Of a stretch of DNA of 14,168 nt, positions 13,042 through 14,168 are shown in pieces. The stretch covers positions 1 through 14,168 of the forward strand of contig JALSSG010000113.1 in NCBI GenBank assembly GCA_026984355.1, read 5' to 3'. The notes under the pieces were generated by a model that was not told the origin of the DNA, ran no database searches, and worked only from the letters and a program-made list of their open reading frames with translations. The position numbers and the translations under genes were made by a program. This DNA is from Hydrogenothermaceae bacterium. GTDB lineage: Bacteria > Aquificota > Aquificia > Aquificales > Hydrogenothermaceae. Numbering within the stretch: the stretch's first letter is position 1; each line of letters starts with the position of its first letter.

Positions 13042-14168
13042 CTTCTTTCTCTATTTGTGTATAGTCTATTATTATTCCTTCTTGTTTAATATAATCAATA
13101 AGTTTTTTATAAATAGTGTGATTTCCTAATGTTTTTGTATCTCCTATAATTATAAGTTTTCTCTTTGCTCTGGTAATAGCTACATTTAATCTTCTTATAT
13201 CATCTAAAAATCCTATTTCTTCTTCAGGGTTAGAACGTACTAGAGAAATTATAATAACCTCTTTTTCTCGTCCTTGAAAACCATCCACTGTATGAACTTC
13301 AATTTCATGTATAAGTTTTTTTAAGTAATCTTCATGGTCTTTATATGGTGTTATTACACCAATATGCTCTGGTTTTAATCCTGATTTTAGTAATGTTTCT
13401 ACAATTTTTTTTACTAGTTTTGCTTCTTTTGGATTGTACTTAGATTTACTTCCCTTTTTTACTTTTTCTGGAAACTCTCCTTTAGTATCTATAAAAACTA
13501 TAGGTATATCATTTACAACAGGATTATCATATGTTTTTCCTATAAGGTCTGACAGCTTTATATCTTTTACTTCTGGTGCTGAAATGAGTAAACCATTATA
13601 AAACTCTTTTGATGGAAATTGATTAATCTTATCATTCATACGGTATTGAATTCTAAGTATATATGAAGCTTCTGGATATATTTGTATAAATCTTTCAAAT
13701 AGAGTAAAAGATAAATCTTTAGCTTGAGGGTTCAAAACTGTAGGAGGGAGCTGTTTATGGTCTCCTGCAAGTATTACCTTATTTGCTTTTACCATAGGAA
13801 TTAGACAACTTGGTTCTGTAGACTGTGAAGCTTCATCAATAAAAACAATATCAAATTTTTTATCTTTTAGAAATTCCCCCCCAGCTGAGGAGTTTGTTGC
13901 ACAGATTACATGAGCATTATTTAGTATATCTCTGGTTATTTTTCTTTCTAGTTTTTCTTTTTCTTTTTGTAGTTTTTTTATATGTTTTTGTATTTCTATC
14001 CATCTAGCCATATCTTTTAGTTTTTTTGTTTTTATTCCTCTTACCTTTAAACCTGCGTTAGCAAACTGTAGAATTTCATCATAAGTAAGTCCTCTTCTCC
14101 TTTGAGCTGTAGGTTTGAGATATTGTTGTTGTTTTTCTTTAAGTTGATTTATTTTTTCTACTATTTGG
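13025..14168 (-). CDS. UPF1/IGHMBP2-like superfamily 1 helicase, 5' end beyond the window
   Basis: C-terminal part of an ATP-dependent SF1 (SF1B, DNA2/UPF1-like) DNA or RNA helicase, resembling IGHMBP2-type proteins of bacteria and archaea. In order the motifs are VICATNSSAG (Ic-like), FIDEASQSTEPS (motif II), LAGDHKQLPPT (III), QYRM (IV), VHTVDGFQGREKEVIIISLVRS (V) and RRLNVAITRAKRKLIIIGD (VI). The frame stays open past the ATG at 14011 to the right edge (upstream residues include LKPTAQRRRGLTYDEI), and the Walker A motif is not in the window, so the ATG is internal and the gene is cut by the window. A lysine-rich predicted coiled coil lies around 13920-14000. The stop sits inside the shared terminator. 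Role, probably nucleic-acid repair or RNA handling, is not resolved. Confidence 0.9.
   Translation of the reverse strand, partial: QIVEKINQLKEKQQQYLKPTAQRRRGLTYDEILQFANAGLKVRGIKTKKLKDMARWIEIQKHIKKLQKEKEKLERKITRDILNNAHVICATNSSAGGEFLKDKKFDIVFIDEASQSTEPSCLIPMVKANKVILAGDHKQLPPTVLNPQAKDLSFTLFERFIQIYPEASYILRIQYRMNDKINQFPSKEFYNGLLISAPEVKDIKLSDLIGKTYDNPVVNDIPIVFIDTKGEFPEKVKKGSKSKYNPKEAKLVKKIVETLLKSGLKPEHIGVITPYKDHEDYLKKLIHEIEVHTVDGFQGREKEVIIISLVRSNPEEEIGFLDDIRRLNVAITRAKRKLIIIGDTKTLGNHTIYKKLIDYIKQEGIIIDYTQIEKEEKTPV

Noticed and set aside
13025..14011. Helicase starting at the ATG at 14011
   Set aside because: The frame continues open to the window edge with family-like sequence, and motif I is missing from the shorter form.
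1..14168. A new defence or mobile system
   Set aside because: All genes belong to core or widely distributed families; no toxin, nuclease, transposase, integrase or repeat-spacer structure was found.

Overview
The window is a compact, AT-rich stretch of ordinary bacterial chromosome. Every gene with a recognisable family is a housekeeping gene. No transposase, phage, CRISPR, tRNA or rRNA signal was seen, and no gap between genes exceeds about 90 bases. The gene set (sigma-54, ArgJ-type cyclic arginine synthesis, an OprF-like outer-membrane protein with calcium-binding repeats, acireductone dioxygenase) together with the low GC, lysine- and glutamate-rich proteins suggests a thermophilic Gram-negative of the Aquificota, most like Sulfurihydrogenibium or a relative in the Hydrogenothermaceae. 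The genus is inferred from sequence character, not from a database match.

Layout. From 1 to 5760 everything is on the minus strand in one apparent transcription unit, read argJ - pyrF - rpoN - hpf - rplM - rpsI - argC. It mixes arginine synthesis, UMP synthesis, sigma-54, ribosome hibernation and two ribosomal proteins. The genes are tightly packed: pyrF and rpoN overlap by 4 bp and rpoN and hpf by 11 bp. A probable internal promoter lies before rplM. From 5850 to 8246 the plus strand carries the widely conserved dnaX - ebfC(ybaB) - recR cluster (clamp loader, nucleoid protein, recombination mediator). The 89-bp divergent gap before it contains two perfect 9-bp-arm inverted repeats. recR runs convergently into a minus-strand pair, a FetB-type membrane permease (8243-8983) and a small four-cysteine zinc-ribbon-like protein of the BCAM0308 type (8990-9472). 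A second divergent gap (9473-9563) with overlapping -10 hexamers separates that pair from cysS (9564-11027), which is followed after 15 bp by an OmpA/OprF-like protein and after 70 bp by mtnD. A strong rho-independent hairpin at 13017-13041 ends that unit and overlaps the last codons of a convergent, edge-truncated UPF1/IGHMBP2-like SF1 helicase that runs off the right end.

Most notable points. (1) pyrF is intact only if it starts at an ATA codon, which sits 6 nt after a strong Shine-Dalgarno sequence; the first conventional in-frame start would remove the catalytic residues. (2) dnaX has an A8 run where a -1 shift gives an almost immediate stop, resembling gamma/tau production in other bacteria. 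(3) The helicase frame stays open to the window edge, and rplM is better started at an internal ATG. I found no convincing previously undescribed multi-gene system here.
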